From JAGVSR01 sp963708775 (GTDB lineage Bacteria > Pseudomonadota > Alphaproteobacteria > Rhizobiales > Hyphomicrobiaceae), in the NCBI GenBank assembly GCA_963708775.1, contig CAVPTI010000020.1:310001-374000 (forward strand): a DNA stretch of 64,000 nucleotides. Reading direction: 5' to 3'. Positions 53,198-63,079 of this stretch are shown here, piece by piece. Position 1 is the stretch's first letter; each line of letters starts with the position of its first letter. The notes beneath the pieces were generated by a model. It saw only the letters and a program-made list of their open reading frames with translations, was not told the DNA's origin and ran no database searches. The position numbers were made by a program, and so were the translations under genes.

Positions 53198-53360
53198 CTA
53201 CATCTCCCGATGTGAAACGCCAGGCTTCGCCACATGCGCGTCTGCGCTCACCTCTTGTGAATACTAGCGTCTTGAATATTTCCGCCACTTTGCTCGTTTC
53301 ATACAAATCGGAAAGCTGCGACCAGAAGGCCTTCAGTCCAGCGTGACGGCCACAGTTCAG

Positions 53361-53670
53361 CTAATGCTTCACCGTTGCACCGATGGACCCAACCGCCGGG
53401 GCCCATGTTGAACCCGCAGGGCTCAGCCACTTTTCACCCAGACTGAGAAGGATCGGAGCTGCGATAAAGATCGACGAGCTTGTGGCAAGCACCAGGCCGA
53501 ACAGAAGTGTTAGCGCGAATTCCCTCAGCGCCGGACCGCCGAACACCGCCAGCGGCGCAATCGCCAGGAACAGAGCCAGTGTTTCATTGATGCTTCGGTC
53601 GATTATTTGCCGAAGCGGAACTCGCCGGTTTCGCCCTGAGAACCGCGCATTAACTGGAACCTCTTGGCCG
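53361..53670 (-). pseudogene. C-terminal relic of protein-export subunit SecF
   Basis: The minus frame reads RNRRVPLRQIIDRSINETL and, soon after, LAVFGGPALREFALTLLFG and ATSSSIFIAAPILLSLG. These are the last helices of SecF. The segment that normally follows ETL (RTVLTSLTT or alike) is missing, so the relic also has an internal deletion of roughly ten residues. Nothing of the first two thirds of SecF or of SecD is present. A working secDF must lie elsewhere. Confidence 0.82.
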
Positions 53671-53906
53671 AATTAGAGCCTTGCCCGGCAACTATCGCAA
53701 AACGCCGACGTTGAGTGCTCCCCGTCCGCTGATCCAACGACCCGAGCGTCGCAAAAGTTGCAGCGAAAAAAAAGTGATGACCCAATGCAGATCTGCGAAT
53801 AGGCCACACACTCGAGCACACCTTACGAAACTGTATTCAGCCGCCAATGTCGTGGCGAGGCCAATGCTTTAAGTTTCGTGTGCTGCATCAATTATGGAGC
53901 ACCCCA

Positions 53907-54170
53907 ATGCTACATCGTCCTTCCCGCTATATCTTAGGCTTGGCCATCACGACCGCACTCGTGTCACCCGTTCACGCCTCATGCACGAGCCAGTCCGCAG
54001 ACAAGAAGCTCACTGGTGCAGCTCGCACGAGCTTCCTCACCAAGTGTGAGCACGACGCGGCAGCCTCCTGCGCAAACGCCGCTCAGGACAAGAAGCTATC
54101 TGGTGCGGCACGTGCGAGTTTCGAAAAGAAGTGCACCAACGATGCGGTTGGTACTTCCCCGGCGAAATAG
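53907..54170 (+). CDS. PsiF-repeat exported protein
   Basis: An 87-residue protein: signal peptide (YILGLAITTALVSPVHA) and two tandem PsiF-type repeats (SADKKLTGAARTSFLTKCE and AQDKKLSGAARASFEKKCT), each with a pair of cysteines. PsiF is known as a phosphate-starvation-inducible gene in Escherichia coli; the role of the repeat is unknown. GGAG lies ahead of the ATG at 53907. The gene is intact among relics. Confidence 0.88.
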   Translation: MLHRPSRYILGLAITTALVSPVHASCTSQSADKKLTGAARTSFLTKCEHDAAASCANAAQDKKLSGAARASFEKKCTNDAVGTSPAK

Positions 54171-54240
54171 AAAAGCGACTTCGAGTTGAAAATTCCGGCC
54201 CATTTTCAGGCTTCGCCGTCACTCCACTTCGGCGCAAAGT

Positions 54241-56835
54241 TTGCGCCGTAATGATCAATGGACACGAGATTTGACCTATTTACATTCGACCAAGCCGCGA
54301 CAGCGCTCCTCCACGACTGCGCAGGCCGAGTCAGCGTTCGATAATAGCAGTCCCGCAAACGAAAACTTAGACATCCCGATCGAGTCCTCGTGGCTCGAGC
54401 GTCATGTGCCCAGCCCGTCGATGGGGCACGCGGGCGCTGTGATCGCCGCCATCGTCTTCCTTATCGTCGGATACGCCGTCTACAAGGAACTCGAGACCGT
54501 GACTTGGTCTCAGGTGCGCGCAGCGATCGAAACGATCGGCTGGATGGATATTGGTATCGCTGCACTGGCGACGACGGTCTCCTACATTGCACTTATCGGT
54601 TATGACCTTCTGGCGCCACGCCAGGTGGGACCTGGATCGGCATCCTCTGCTCACTCACGTTCTGGATGGGCTTGGCCGCGGTCGCAGCTTTGGCCGTTAT
54701 CGCAGATCCGCAAGCTGTACACGACCTCGCCGGTTTGAATACATGGGCGTTCCGCGGCTTGGGCCTCACGATCGTGCTCCTGCTTACAGGCTGGATCACT
54801 TGGTCGTCCGTTCATCCAATGGCGGTTCGGGTGCAAGGCTGGTCACTTCCGCTCCCTGGGACAGTCGCCGCACTAGGATCACTCGCCATCGGCGCCGTCG
54901 ACATGGTCGCGGCAGCACTCGCACTCTGGATCCTGCTGCCGGCAGGCAGTGACGTTTCACTGGCACAGTTTTTGGTCATCTTCGCCGTGGCCACTGCGAT
55001 CGGGGTTGTCAGTCACGTGCCCGGAGGACTGGGCGTCTTCGACGGTCTGATCATCCTCGCACTCCCTAATGTTCCGGAGCCGGCCTTGATCGCTTCGCTC
55101 GTCCTTTTCCGTCGCATCTGTTACGTCTTGCCGCTCGTTCTCTCCGCAGTTCTGTTGTCATTTTATGAAGCCAATAGCAGATGAAGCAATAGCCAGTCGG
55201 CCGCTCTACGCCGAAACGTCGTCGAGATCGCAGCAGTGGCGACACCGTTACTGCCGGCGGTCACCGCAACGGCCGTATTTCTCGGAGGTCTCCTCCTGCT
55301 TATTTCAGGCGCCCTACCCGCGGAACCGGATCGGCTGTCCACTTTGCGAGCAGTGCTCCCACTTCCATTTGTTGAAGCCTCCCACTTTTTTGCCAGCATG
55401 ATCGGGAGCCTTCTTCTCATCGTCGCACACGGACTCCTGGGTCGCTTGAGAACCGCATGGTTTGCCGCGATAGTCCTTCTCCTGGCGGGGGCTACATTCT
55501 CCATCGCGAAGGGCGTCGACTACGAAGAGGCTATCATTTGCTTGTCGGTCGTCATGCTTCTGCTGATTGGTCGGGGCCACTTCTATCGCAGGGGTGGAAT
55601 ACTTTCCGGCCACACATCCAATTTAGAAATCCTGGCGATTATAACAGCCGTCGGCATCTCGTTGTGGCTCGGCTTCGTCGTCTATCGAGACGTCGATTAC
55701 ACAAAATCTCTATGGTGGGAGTTTGCCTACCATGGCGACGCACCGCAATTCCTGCGCGCTAGCCTCGGCGTTGCCGTCTCGCTCTTGGCCGTCACGGTCT
55801 ATCATCTTGTCCATCGCGCCCCTGCCATCCGGTACTTGGCGAGTGTAGCGGAGCGGGAGCGCCAAGGTGCTCGTCGCGACGGCAAATCGCGCGGATGCAC
55901 ATCTGGCCCTTCTGCGCGACAAGCTCTTTCTCTTTTCCGATCCTGGCTTCGTAGAGTACGGCGTCCAGGGATCAAGTTGGATCGCAATGGGCGATCCAGT
56001 CACGAACTCTACGGACGAAAAGGTCGACCTCGTCTGGCGGTTTAAGGAGCTCGTCGATGATCATCGGGGAAAGCCGGTATTCCATCAGATTGCCTCCAAC
56101 TCCCTGCCCATCTACCTCGACGCCGGATTCTCACTCGTTAAACTTGGTGAAGAAGCTTGGGTCGACCTGACGAAATTCACCCTTGAGGGCGCCGAGGGCC
56201 GCAAGCTACGCCAGACATTCGCGAGAGCTCAGAGATCGGGAGCCGGCGTCGAGATTATCCCACGTAAAAGACTGCTTCCGATAATTGCCGAGTTGCGCGA
56301 CATGTCGGACGAGTGGCTAGCGACGCGCGGCGGTGCTGAGAAGGGCTTTTCCCTCGGCTATTGGTCGGAAGACTACTTGATGCAGAATGATGTCGCCGTC
56401 GTCAGGCACGCCGGGCGCATCGTCGCCTTCGCCAATATCTGGACCACTCCAGATAAAAACGAGTTCACCGTCGATCTCATGCGGCATCGACCCGATGCAC
56501 CGCACGGCATGATGGATCTTCTTTTCATCAGCTTGATGCAATCGGCCAAGTCACAAAGCTACCGCTGGTTCACCCTCGGCCTGGCACCGCTCGCAGGACT
56601 GCCGCAGCACCGCCTTGCATCCAGATGGGCTCGGGCCGGCATACTGTTCTCGCGCCACGCCGACAGCTTCTACAATTTCGAGGGACTACGCACGTTCAAG
56701 AACAAATTCAACCCGGAATGGCGCTCGAAATATCTCGCGTATCCAGGCGGGCTGTCACTCGCACAAGTTCTCATCGACGTCGTAGCCTTGATTGGCGAGA
56801 GCCCCAAGCGCGCCGCAAAAAGGAGCGCTTTGTGA
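54241..56835 (+). pseudogene. MprF/LpiA-type lysylphosphatidylglycerol synthetase-flippase, multiply broken
   Basis: Parts of one large protein lie in order. The first membrane segment has WMDIGIAALATTVSYIALIGYD. At about 54622-54632 the frame changes and some 40-50 residues of the flippase are missing. The frame TFWMGLAAVAALAVIADP to LLSFYEANSR then ends in TGA (55182-55184) but continues in the same frame (VATPLLPAVTATAVFL). A one-base shift near 55862 leads into the synthetase domain (LLRDKLFLFSDPGF, GWT-like WIAMGDPV, RHPDAPHGMMD region). MprF/LpiA adds lysine to phosphatidylglycerol for acid and peptide resistance. Four separate lesions make a true relic certain. Confidence 0.9.
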
Positions 56836-57044
56836 AAAGCTGTTCGCGGATAGGACTCATTTGGCTCGCCGTCGTCTGCGCCGTAGGACCTGCAAGCGCT
56901 GAGACCAGCCATGCTGTGGCTTCTGGCCCGCGCGAACTTCGCAATCTCAGACGCGATGAACATGGTGCGCCCCCTAGCTCATGGCCGCCATCAATCTCGA
57001 CCAAATGCGACTTTGACAGATGCGTGCTCCTACAGCTGGAGTAG
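56832..57044 (+). pseudogene. Likely 5' relic of acvB/virJ after the mprF relic
   Basis: A GTG at 56832 overlaps the mprF stop (GTGA) and starts a good signal peptide (IGLIWLAVVCAVGPASAE), after which about 45 polar residues follow to a stop. In rhizobia lpiA is followed, with such coupling, by acvB, an exported hydrolase acting on lysyl-phosphatidylglycerol. The rest of the enzyme is not found. Identity rests on position and the signal peptide only. Confidence 0.5.
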
Positions 57045-57099
57045 CCGCTCCCCGACCAAAAATGCACATCACGCGATCGGCACGAAGTGTTCCGCCAGC

Positions 57100-57600
57100 G
57101 CCGTCACGGGATGCTCGCTCGGATCGTAACGATCTGTCGGATCGACAATCGTTGAGCCCGTGTGTGTTGGAGAAATCAGCGCGATCGCGATCACCCGATC
57201 TCGAATTGACCTTGAAGCTCGCTTTTCCGGTCGCCGTATCGAGACCGAGATCTCCGTGCCGGAGGACCACAGACGCCAATCCCGCGGAACGCTGGATCAG
57301 CTCGTTCAGACGAGCCACTTCCGGAACGTGAACCGGCTTCGTGACATAGTCCTCGGCGCCCGCGTTGAGCCCGTCGACTTTCTCCGACCAAGTGCCTCGA
57401 GCCTTGAGAACGAGAACCGGAAAATCGCGATTCTCTTTTCGCCAGCGTTTCAGAACATCGACACCCTGCATCTGCGGCAAACCGCCGGTGGCGGAATTCG
57501 GAAGGACTAAGTCCGTCCGATTGGGTGGCCAATGCGGACGTGCGTGCGCGCCAAGATACGCAGTCAGAGCTAAGTTGCACCTCAGCCCGTCGTCGCATGC
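57100..57600 (-). pseudogene. Relic of an OmpR/QseB-type response regulator
   Basis: The minus frame shows GLPQMQGVDVLKRWRKENRDFPVLVLKARGTW (given here in parts: VDVLKRWRKENRDFPVLVL), EKVDGLNAGAEDYVTKPVHV and LRHGDLGLDTATGKASF, which match the receiver domain of a PhoP/QseB-like regulator. The phosphorylated aspartate region is disrupted (DLVLPNSATGGLP), the N-terminus is not recognisable and the DNA-binding domain decays into unrelated residues. No partner kinase is present. It overlaps the 3' end of the ATPase-hemerythrin gene. Confidence 0.75.
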
Positions 57601-59879
57601 TCATAGATATCTTCCTCCTGCGCGTTATGAATTCGCACGAGAGACTCGATGGACTCTATGACGCGCTGCGCATCTCTAATGAGATATCGATCAGCGTCCT
57701 CGGCCTTAAGGCCTTCCGATACCCGCGTCAGCAACCGTGCGAGGTGGAGGATCTCACGATGCGCCCGGCTCATCGCGGCTAGGCCATGCCCGTCATGCAG
57801 AAACTTTGCGAGACGCGGATAGATGCGACCTTCGTCGTCGCGCTCGTGCTCAACAACTTTCGACGTTACGACGCCAGCAGCTTCGCGAATGAGACCTGCT
57901 GCGATCTCCGGGGGGACGTCATCGAGCGCATCGGCAATTTCACGAAGACGGTCAAGCGAAGCCTCGAGAAGCATATGCTCTTGCTGCAATGCCCGGGCTG
58001 CTGCGGGTTGCATGGTTTCACGCCCGAGCCGCCATTCCGGCGTCAGTGCGCGCAAAGCATTCAGAATGACGCCCACGTCGATTGCTTCTTGGGTCAAGGC
58101 ACCAGCGACCGGCGTCAGATAGCCGAACGCGGCCGCGATCATTGCGATGCCAGAAAGTCCAATTCCGATCGTGATGCTCTAAATCGCGATGCCGCGGGCA
58201 CGCCGGGCAATGATAACGGCCTGGGAGACCCGATCGAGGCGATCAACGAGAATAACCACGTCGGCCGCTTCTGACGATGCGCTTGCTCCGCGGGCACCCA
58301 TTGCGATCCCCACATCCGCCGCTGCGAGGGCCGGGGCATCGTTGATCCCATCGCCCACCATGAGCGTCGGATGCAAACGCTGCTCGAACGCAACTGCCTC
58401 CACCTTGTCTGACGGCTCTCGGTCGGCCAACACGGCATCCAGATCGAGTGCAGCGCCAATGGTTTCGGCCGACTCCGCCCGATCGCCAGTGACCATGACG
58501 ATCCGGCGTACGCCCGCGGTGCGGAGGGATTGAACCGCCCGAGGTGTTTCACGACGCAGCTCATCGCCGAGGAGAATGGCTCCGATTACGCGCCCTTCGA
58601 CCGAGACGAAGACGCTGAGGGCGGACCGCCACGATGCGCGGCGGAGTGCTCGTACTGCCCACGCATCAAGGCTTCCAGGTCCACATACGAGTTGACGCGA
58701 ACCAGCCTTGATCATTTTGCCCGAGATCCTTCCCTCAAGGCCGGACCCCATAGTCTCACGCACCGTGTCGGGCACATCGAGGGTCAGCCCCCGGGAAATC
58801 GCCGCAGTAACGATGGCCGCGGCGACAACATGTTGCGAGGCCTGTTCCAGCGACGCGGCAAGCCGAAGCACGTCATCCGGATTTTCACCAGGTGCCGTCT
58901 CAACAGCGACGAGACGAGCTCCCCCAACGGTGAGTGTGCCGGTCTTATCGAACATGACGGTATGCGTTCTGGCCAGCGCTTCGAGTGGTCCACCACCTTT
59001 GATGAGGATGCCAAGCCGAGCCGCGTGAGAAACTCCGGCAATGAATGCCACGGGTGCTGCGAGGATCAACGGGCATGGAGTTGAGGCGACGAGAACGGCA
59101 AGGCCTCGTATTGGATCGCCTGAAAACAGCCAGGCCGCCCCCGCGATGGCCAACGTGACAGGCAATAGGATGAGAGCGTAACGGTCGGCGAGGCGAATGA
59201 ATGGCGCCTTCGCCGTCTGCGCGGCAGTGACGAGCCGGACGATGCCCGCGTAAGTGCTTTCGCCGGCGCTTGCGCTAGCCCTCAGCTCAAATGTTGCTCC
59301 AGCGTTGATGGTGCCACTACGGGCCAGTTCTCCCATCTTACGGGTGACGGGGATTGGCTCACCGGTCAAGGCGGCTTCGTCGAGCGTGGCGTTCGTGGCC
59401 AATATGACGCCATCGACGGGGACGACCTCACCGGCGCGAACAAGAATTGTGTCACTAATTGAAACGAGCTCAATCGCGACATCTTCAATCGCGCTGTTGC
59501 TACGCCTGTGAGCAAGCCTCGGCGCCCGATCGACAAGGGATTTCAAATCTCGCTCCGCGCGAGCAACAGCGAAGTCCTCAAGAAGATTGCCGCCCGCATA
59601 CATGACCGCGACGACAGCGCCAGCCAAAGGCTCGCCTAGAAGAATTGCAGCTGACATCGAGATGAATGCAACGGCATCGACGCCAAGTCGGCCCGCAAGA
59701 AGATCGCGCACTATTGATATGGCAAGACCAATAATCACCGGGACAGTGGCAGTTGCCCAAAGGCGATCGGCCCAAACCCCGTACCCATAAATCCAGACAA
59801 CAATGCCTAGAGCCAGGCCCGTGGCTGCAATCGCAAATAGTGCTCTCCTGACGAAGCGATCTGTCATCACGTGGTTCAT
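57582..59879 (-). pseudogene. P1B-5 metal ATPase with C-terminal hemerythrin domain, in-frame amber stop
   Basis: The first 566 residues form a P1B ATPase: membrane motif STPCPLILAAP (TPC, the P1B-5 type), phosphorylation site FDKTGTLTVG, LTGEPIPV and hinge GDGINDAPAL. A TAG at 58179-58181 then stops it where CAG (Gln) is expected. The same frame continues with the last two helices (ITIGIGLSGIAMIAAAFGY, GVILNALRAL) and a hemerythrin-like domain with EHERDDEGRIYP, AHREILHL and IHNAQEEDIYEH. Known P1B-5 proteins carry such domains and are linked to Ni/Fe/Co export. Full length would be about 765 residues. Without helices seven and eight the product should be inactive. Confidence 0.92.
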
Positions 59880-59891
59880 TCAACCGCTTTA

Positions 59892-60434
59892 TCAGCTAGT
59901 CCGTTTGAAGCTCGAGTTGTTGGCGACGAACAACATATACTTCGCTAGGGGCCGCTTGAACAAAAAGAGATAGGTCACGTGCATGCCCACGAAGAACAGC
60001 ATCAAGTTGGCAAAGAACTCATGCGCTTCGCTCAGCAGGCCCTCCTCGTCGCGGCCATGTTTGCCCAGCCCGTTGTCGTCAGCATAGGCCCCAGCAACCA
60101 AGTCCGCGTTAGCCAAGCCAATTGCATCTCCTTGGTCGAGCGCTATGCCGGTACCGGTCGCTGCAAGCAAACTGAGGGCAATACCTAGAAGAAGACTCTT
60201 GCTGATCGCCGGGTGAGTAAACGCATTGTCTAAGTTCAATCCATCGAACGAGGGATAGAACCGCATGAGCCCCACCTGTCGTTCTCCGCTTAGGGCCCAG
60301 AGCAACCGAAACATGATGACCGCAGCAACACCGTAGCCAAGCCACGCGTGCACAAGCCCCAGTTCGCCTGTCAGATACGCAAGGACAGACAGGGTTGCGA
60401 GAATGGCATGATAGATACGAATTCGGTTCATCAT
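59892..60434 (-). CDS. Cytochrome b561-family membrane protein
   Basis: About 180 residues with four membrane helices. Histidines for two b hemes are in IRIYHAILATLSVL, GLVHAWLGYGV, EAHEFFANLMLFFVGMH and at the helix ends. FRLLWALSGERQ is typical of the bacterial b561/NapC-like quinol oxidising group. The start is one of two adjacent ATGs (60434 or 60431). The P1B-5 ATPase gene starts 12 bases after its stop. It could pass electrons from quinol to the periplasmic c cytochromes encoded upstream. Confidence 0.88.
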   Translation of the reverse strand: MMNRIRIYHAILATLSVLAYLTGELGLVHAWLGYGVAAVIMFRLLWALSGERQVGLMRFYPSFDGLNLDNAFTHPAISKSLLLGIALSLLAATGTGIALDQGDAIGLANADLVAGAYADDNGLGKHGRDEEGLLSEAHEFFANLMLFFVGMHVTYLFLFKRPLAKYMLFVANNSSFKRTS

Positions 60435-60617
60435 CGTCAGTCTGAAGCCTCTAAGTCCGCTTTGTTGAAACAGCCGCCATTGACTGGCAAACCGATTTTG
60501 CGACGGCCCGAATTTCATCATCCAAGTCGAAGCGGATTTGAGCAATCAACTAGGTCACAGGTCAGACGAGAAGACCGATTGACATGATTGCTTCATCAAG
60601 CCTTCGGGCTTCGATCG

Positions 60618-61097
60618 CTAGTCCTCTTCGAGGAACTCACCTTTGTCGGCAGTGCGGTGGCAAGCGATGCAGTTGGCTTTGGACTTGATCTTCGGGTCAC
60701 TGAAGCAACTCGCCGCGATTTCGTCGTGCTCCCGCTTCCAGTAGGGTGTGTCTGTGATCCGAAGCGGAACGGAGTCGGCGCTAAGTCCCTTGGTGAAACG
60801 GGCTCCCCCCTTTGTGGCTGGGGCATCGGCTGCATGTGCCGCGAGATAGGTCGCTATATCGTCCTGCAATGCTTGGTCGAGGCTGGCATTCTCGCCGAAG
60901 TGATTGGCAAGGTCGCCCATCAGCTTGGTCCATGATCGGCTGGGCAGCATCTGCGGCGGAAAAGCGATATGGCATCCGCCGCATTCCTTGAGCGTCGCAA
61001 CATGGTCTATGGGGGGAACCTTCACCCCTTCGTCGGCACGGAGCCCCGATGGCCCCAAGGTAAAGACTATCGTCGTAAGCAAGACGAGGCGCTTCAT
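60618..61097 (-). CDS. Diheme cytochrome c (DHC family)
   Basis: A 159-residue exported protein: signal peptide (LVLLTTIVFTLGPSGLRA) and two heme sites, CGGCH (with FPPQMLP following) and CIACH (with RTADKGEF). This is the DHC type, known as the redox partner of the SHP oxygen/NO-binding heme protein in Rhodobacter. The DUF1924 gene ends only nine bases upstream of it, in the same direction. Confidence 0.93.
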   Translation of the reverse strand: MKRLVLLTTIVFTLGPSGLRADEGVKVPPIDHVATLKECGGCHIAFPPQMLPSRSWTKLMGDLANHFGENASLDQALQDDIATYLAAHAADAPATKGGARFTKGLSADSVPLRITDTPYWKREHDEIAASCFSDPKIKSKANCIACHRTADKGEFLEED

Positions 61098-61106
61098 GGC
61101 TTCCTC

Positions 61107-61538
61107 CTATTTCCCGGAAAGATACGTGATGAAATCGCCCTTCTCGACGGCAGTGCACTCGCGCCCGAGCACGCTGTTGCAGTTGCGGCCAAACCATTTG
61201 TTGACTTCGTCGCCCTTGGTGAAGCGGCTGGGGTTCTTCGACACAGCCATGGGCTCAATGCGCTTACCAGCCCGCGTTTCTCCAGCAGCTGTCGGATCCT
61301 GAGAATGGCACGAGGTGCATGACGGGGTGTCGGGCTTTCCGCCCGTGTGCTTGGCGGCAAAGAAGGCCTGCCCACGCATTGCCGAAAACCCGCCAAAAGC
61401 TGGATCAGCCTTCTTCGCCTCTTCGGCGAGGGTGGCAAGAATGGCGTCCCGGGCAGGATCGGCTGCAGCAGGCAAAACCATGGTTACATTGCTTAAACTC
61501 AATAGAATTATGAGTGCGATTTTGTGTGACTTGTTCAT
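61107..61538 (-). CDS. DUF1924 / SHP-like monoheme cytochrome c
   Basis: A 143-residue exported protein from the ATG at 61538: signal peptide (IALIILLSLSNVTMVLPAAA), heme site CTSCHSQDP and the family end FGRNCNSVLGRECTAVEKGDF with two cysteines for a disulfide. The family includes SHP, whose heme iron can have Asn as a labile ligand and bind O2, NO or superoxide. Here an Asn is present in the right C-terminal region. It is followed closely by the diheme cytochrome gene. Confidence 0.9.
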   Translation of the reverse strand: MNKSHKIALIILLSLSNVTMVLPAAADPARDAILATLAEEAKKADPAFGGFSAMRGQAFFAAKHTGGKPDTPSCTSCHSQDPTAAGETRAGKRIEPMAVSKNPSRFTKGDEVNKWFGRNCNSVLGRECTAVEKGDFITYLSGK

Positions 61539-61651
61539 CTCTGCACCTCTCGAACTACTTAATATCGGATCTGGTTCGACCTGCGGTTCCTGTTCGATCG
61601 CGTGCACCCTACTCCGTGTCAGCTGACGGTTGACTGACGTTTGGATGTGGT

Positions 61652-62860
61652 TCAGGGACCTGAAACCTTTGGCACCTCAATCTTCTGATCATCGAAGCGG
61701 CCGGTGTCAGCGTCCTTATGGCAGGCGGTGCAGTTGCTCGATGATTTGACGGCTGCTGACTGAAAGAGTTTAGGATCGATCTGGCGGTGCTTTGCCACCC
61801 AGTAGGATGTCTTCGTTATCTGCATAGGATCCGAAGCTGAAACCAACCTGAACCTGTTTGCCGCTTCAGTGTCCCAAGATTCCGCGGAATAGGCGGATAA
61901 GTAACGCGCAATCTCGTCTTTCTTATCTGCAGGCAAGCTCGCATCTTCGCCGAAATGTTCGTCCAACTTGGCAAGCAGTTGCTCCCATGACGTCTTCGGC
62001 AAGAGGCTGGGGTGGAACGACCAATGACACGCGCCGCACTCGGCTCGATACGTAGCGTTATCTGCCATTGGCGGAATGCCTAGTGGAGGCAACTTGGAGA
62101 GCGCATACAGTGCGCCGCCCGTTGCTATCGCCAACACCAAAATCGCGGACGCCGCCGCAAGCGGGCGTGCTCGCCTCGGAGTTGGGATGTCATAACCCGA
62201 TGGCAGCGGCATCCGGCCATCGATCATGCCGCGCACGAGGTTCACGCCCTGCAGCCAGCTCTCGACAATCACACCCGCCATGTGAATTCCGATCATAAAC
62301 AGCACGAGCAGAGCCAAAGCCTCGTGCACGTCCTTGGCTCCGTGACCGAGCGCGTAGGTCGTAACTGCCGCTAGAGGGCCCTGCTTCTCTTCGCCCCCTT
62401 CGATCATGAGGCCGGTGACGACTAGGACAATGAAAACGGTCAAGAAGCCGAAGATCATGAAGACGCCGGCTGGGTTGTGTCCGAAGTAGTGGGGCGGACG
62501 CAGCATGGCGAGACCACGAACATAGTTCCAGAAGCCTCGGGTGGCGCTGGCCATGTTACTCAGTCGTGCATACTCAGTTCCGAAAACGCCCCAAACAATT
62601 CGAAACACCAGCAGGAGAACGATCGCGTATCCCGCGATCAGATGAAGTCCCAGCCACCACTCCGGTGACAAGAACCCAGTCAGAAGCGCCACCGATACTG
62701 CCAGAACGAGGAGCCAGTGGAACAGTCGCGTGGGAAGATCCCAGACGCGAACCAACTCGGGCGAAGTATGCGCATCGGATCCGGGCAGATTGACCAACTC
62801 AGAAAACTCCACGTCGGCGCTATCTACAATCAGCCGTAGAACCAAACTAAGACGCGGCAA
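61652..62860 (-). CDS. Cytochrome b561 - diheme cytochrome c fusion
   Basis: A 402-residue protein. Residues about 30-230 form a four-helix b561 domain (VWDLPTRLFHWLLVLAVSVA, HLIAGYAIVLLLVFRIVWG, DVHEALALLVLFMIGIHMAG). A linker helix (AAASAILVLAIATGGALYAL) leads to a periplasmic part with two heme sites, CGACHWSFHPSLLP and CTACHKDADTGRF, closely like the separate DHC protein. The fusion would carry electrons from quinol to periplasmic c cytochromes in one chain. It heads the redox operon. A start later than 62860 is possible. Confidence 0.93.
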   Translation of the reverse strand: MPRLSLVLRLIVDSADVEFSELVNLPGSDAHTSPELVRVWDLPTRLFHWLLVLAVSVALLTGFLSPEWWLGLHLIAGYAIVLLLVFRIVWGVFGTEYARLSNMASATRGFWNYVRGLAMLRPPHYFGHNPAGVFMIFGFLTVFIVLVVTGLMIEGGEEKQGPLAAVTTYALGHGAKDVHEALALLVLFMIGIHMAGVIVESWLQGVNLVRGMIDGRMPLPSGYDIPTPRRARPLAAASAILVLAIATGGALYALSKLPPLGIPPMADNATYRAECGACHWSFHPSLLPKTSWEQLLAKLDEHFGEDASLPADKKDEIARYLSAYSAESWDTEAANRFRLVSASDPMQITKTSYWVAKHRQIDPKLFQSAAVKSSSNCTACHKDADTGRFDDQKIEVPKVSGP

Positions 62861-63079
62861 ACCTATGGGCTTTGACCGAGATCACGTCCATATGGGCGGG
62901 TGCCGGATCGCTCGCGAAGGCCTTCAACCAATATCCGCAATGGCAATGGGCTGCCGCGATGTGACGCCTCAAATTCGTTTAGAGCTACAATGGGAGTGGC
63001 AAGTTCCATTGACCAAAAATGTCGATACGAGCCTCAAGTCACCACGGTGATCTTGATCATGGAATGCGGGAATGACTGC
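62861..63079. promoter_or_regulatory. Upstream region of the redox operon
   Basis: About 219 bases between the fusion gene start and the stop of the next gene upstream. It must contain the promoter of the redox cluster. No operator is recognised by eye. Confidence 0.4.

Noticed and set aside
52898..58181. Stop-codon recoding (selenocysteine, pyrrolysine or an altered code) to explain in-frame stops
   Set aside because: TAA, TAG and TGA all occur, each once, in different relics that often have other lesions; the remaining genes use all three as normal stops.
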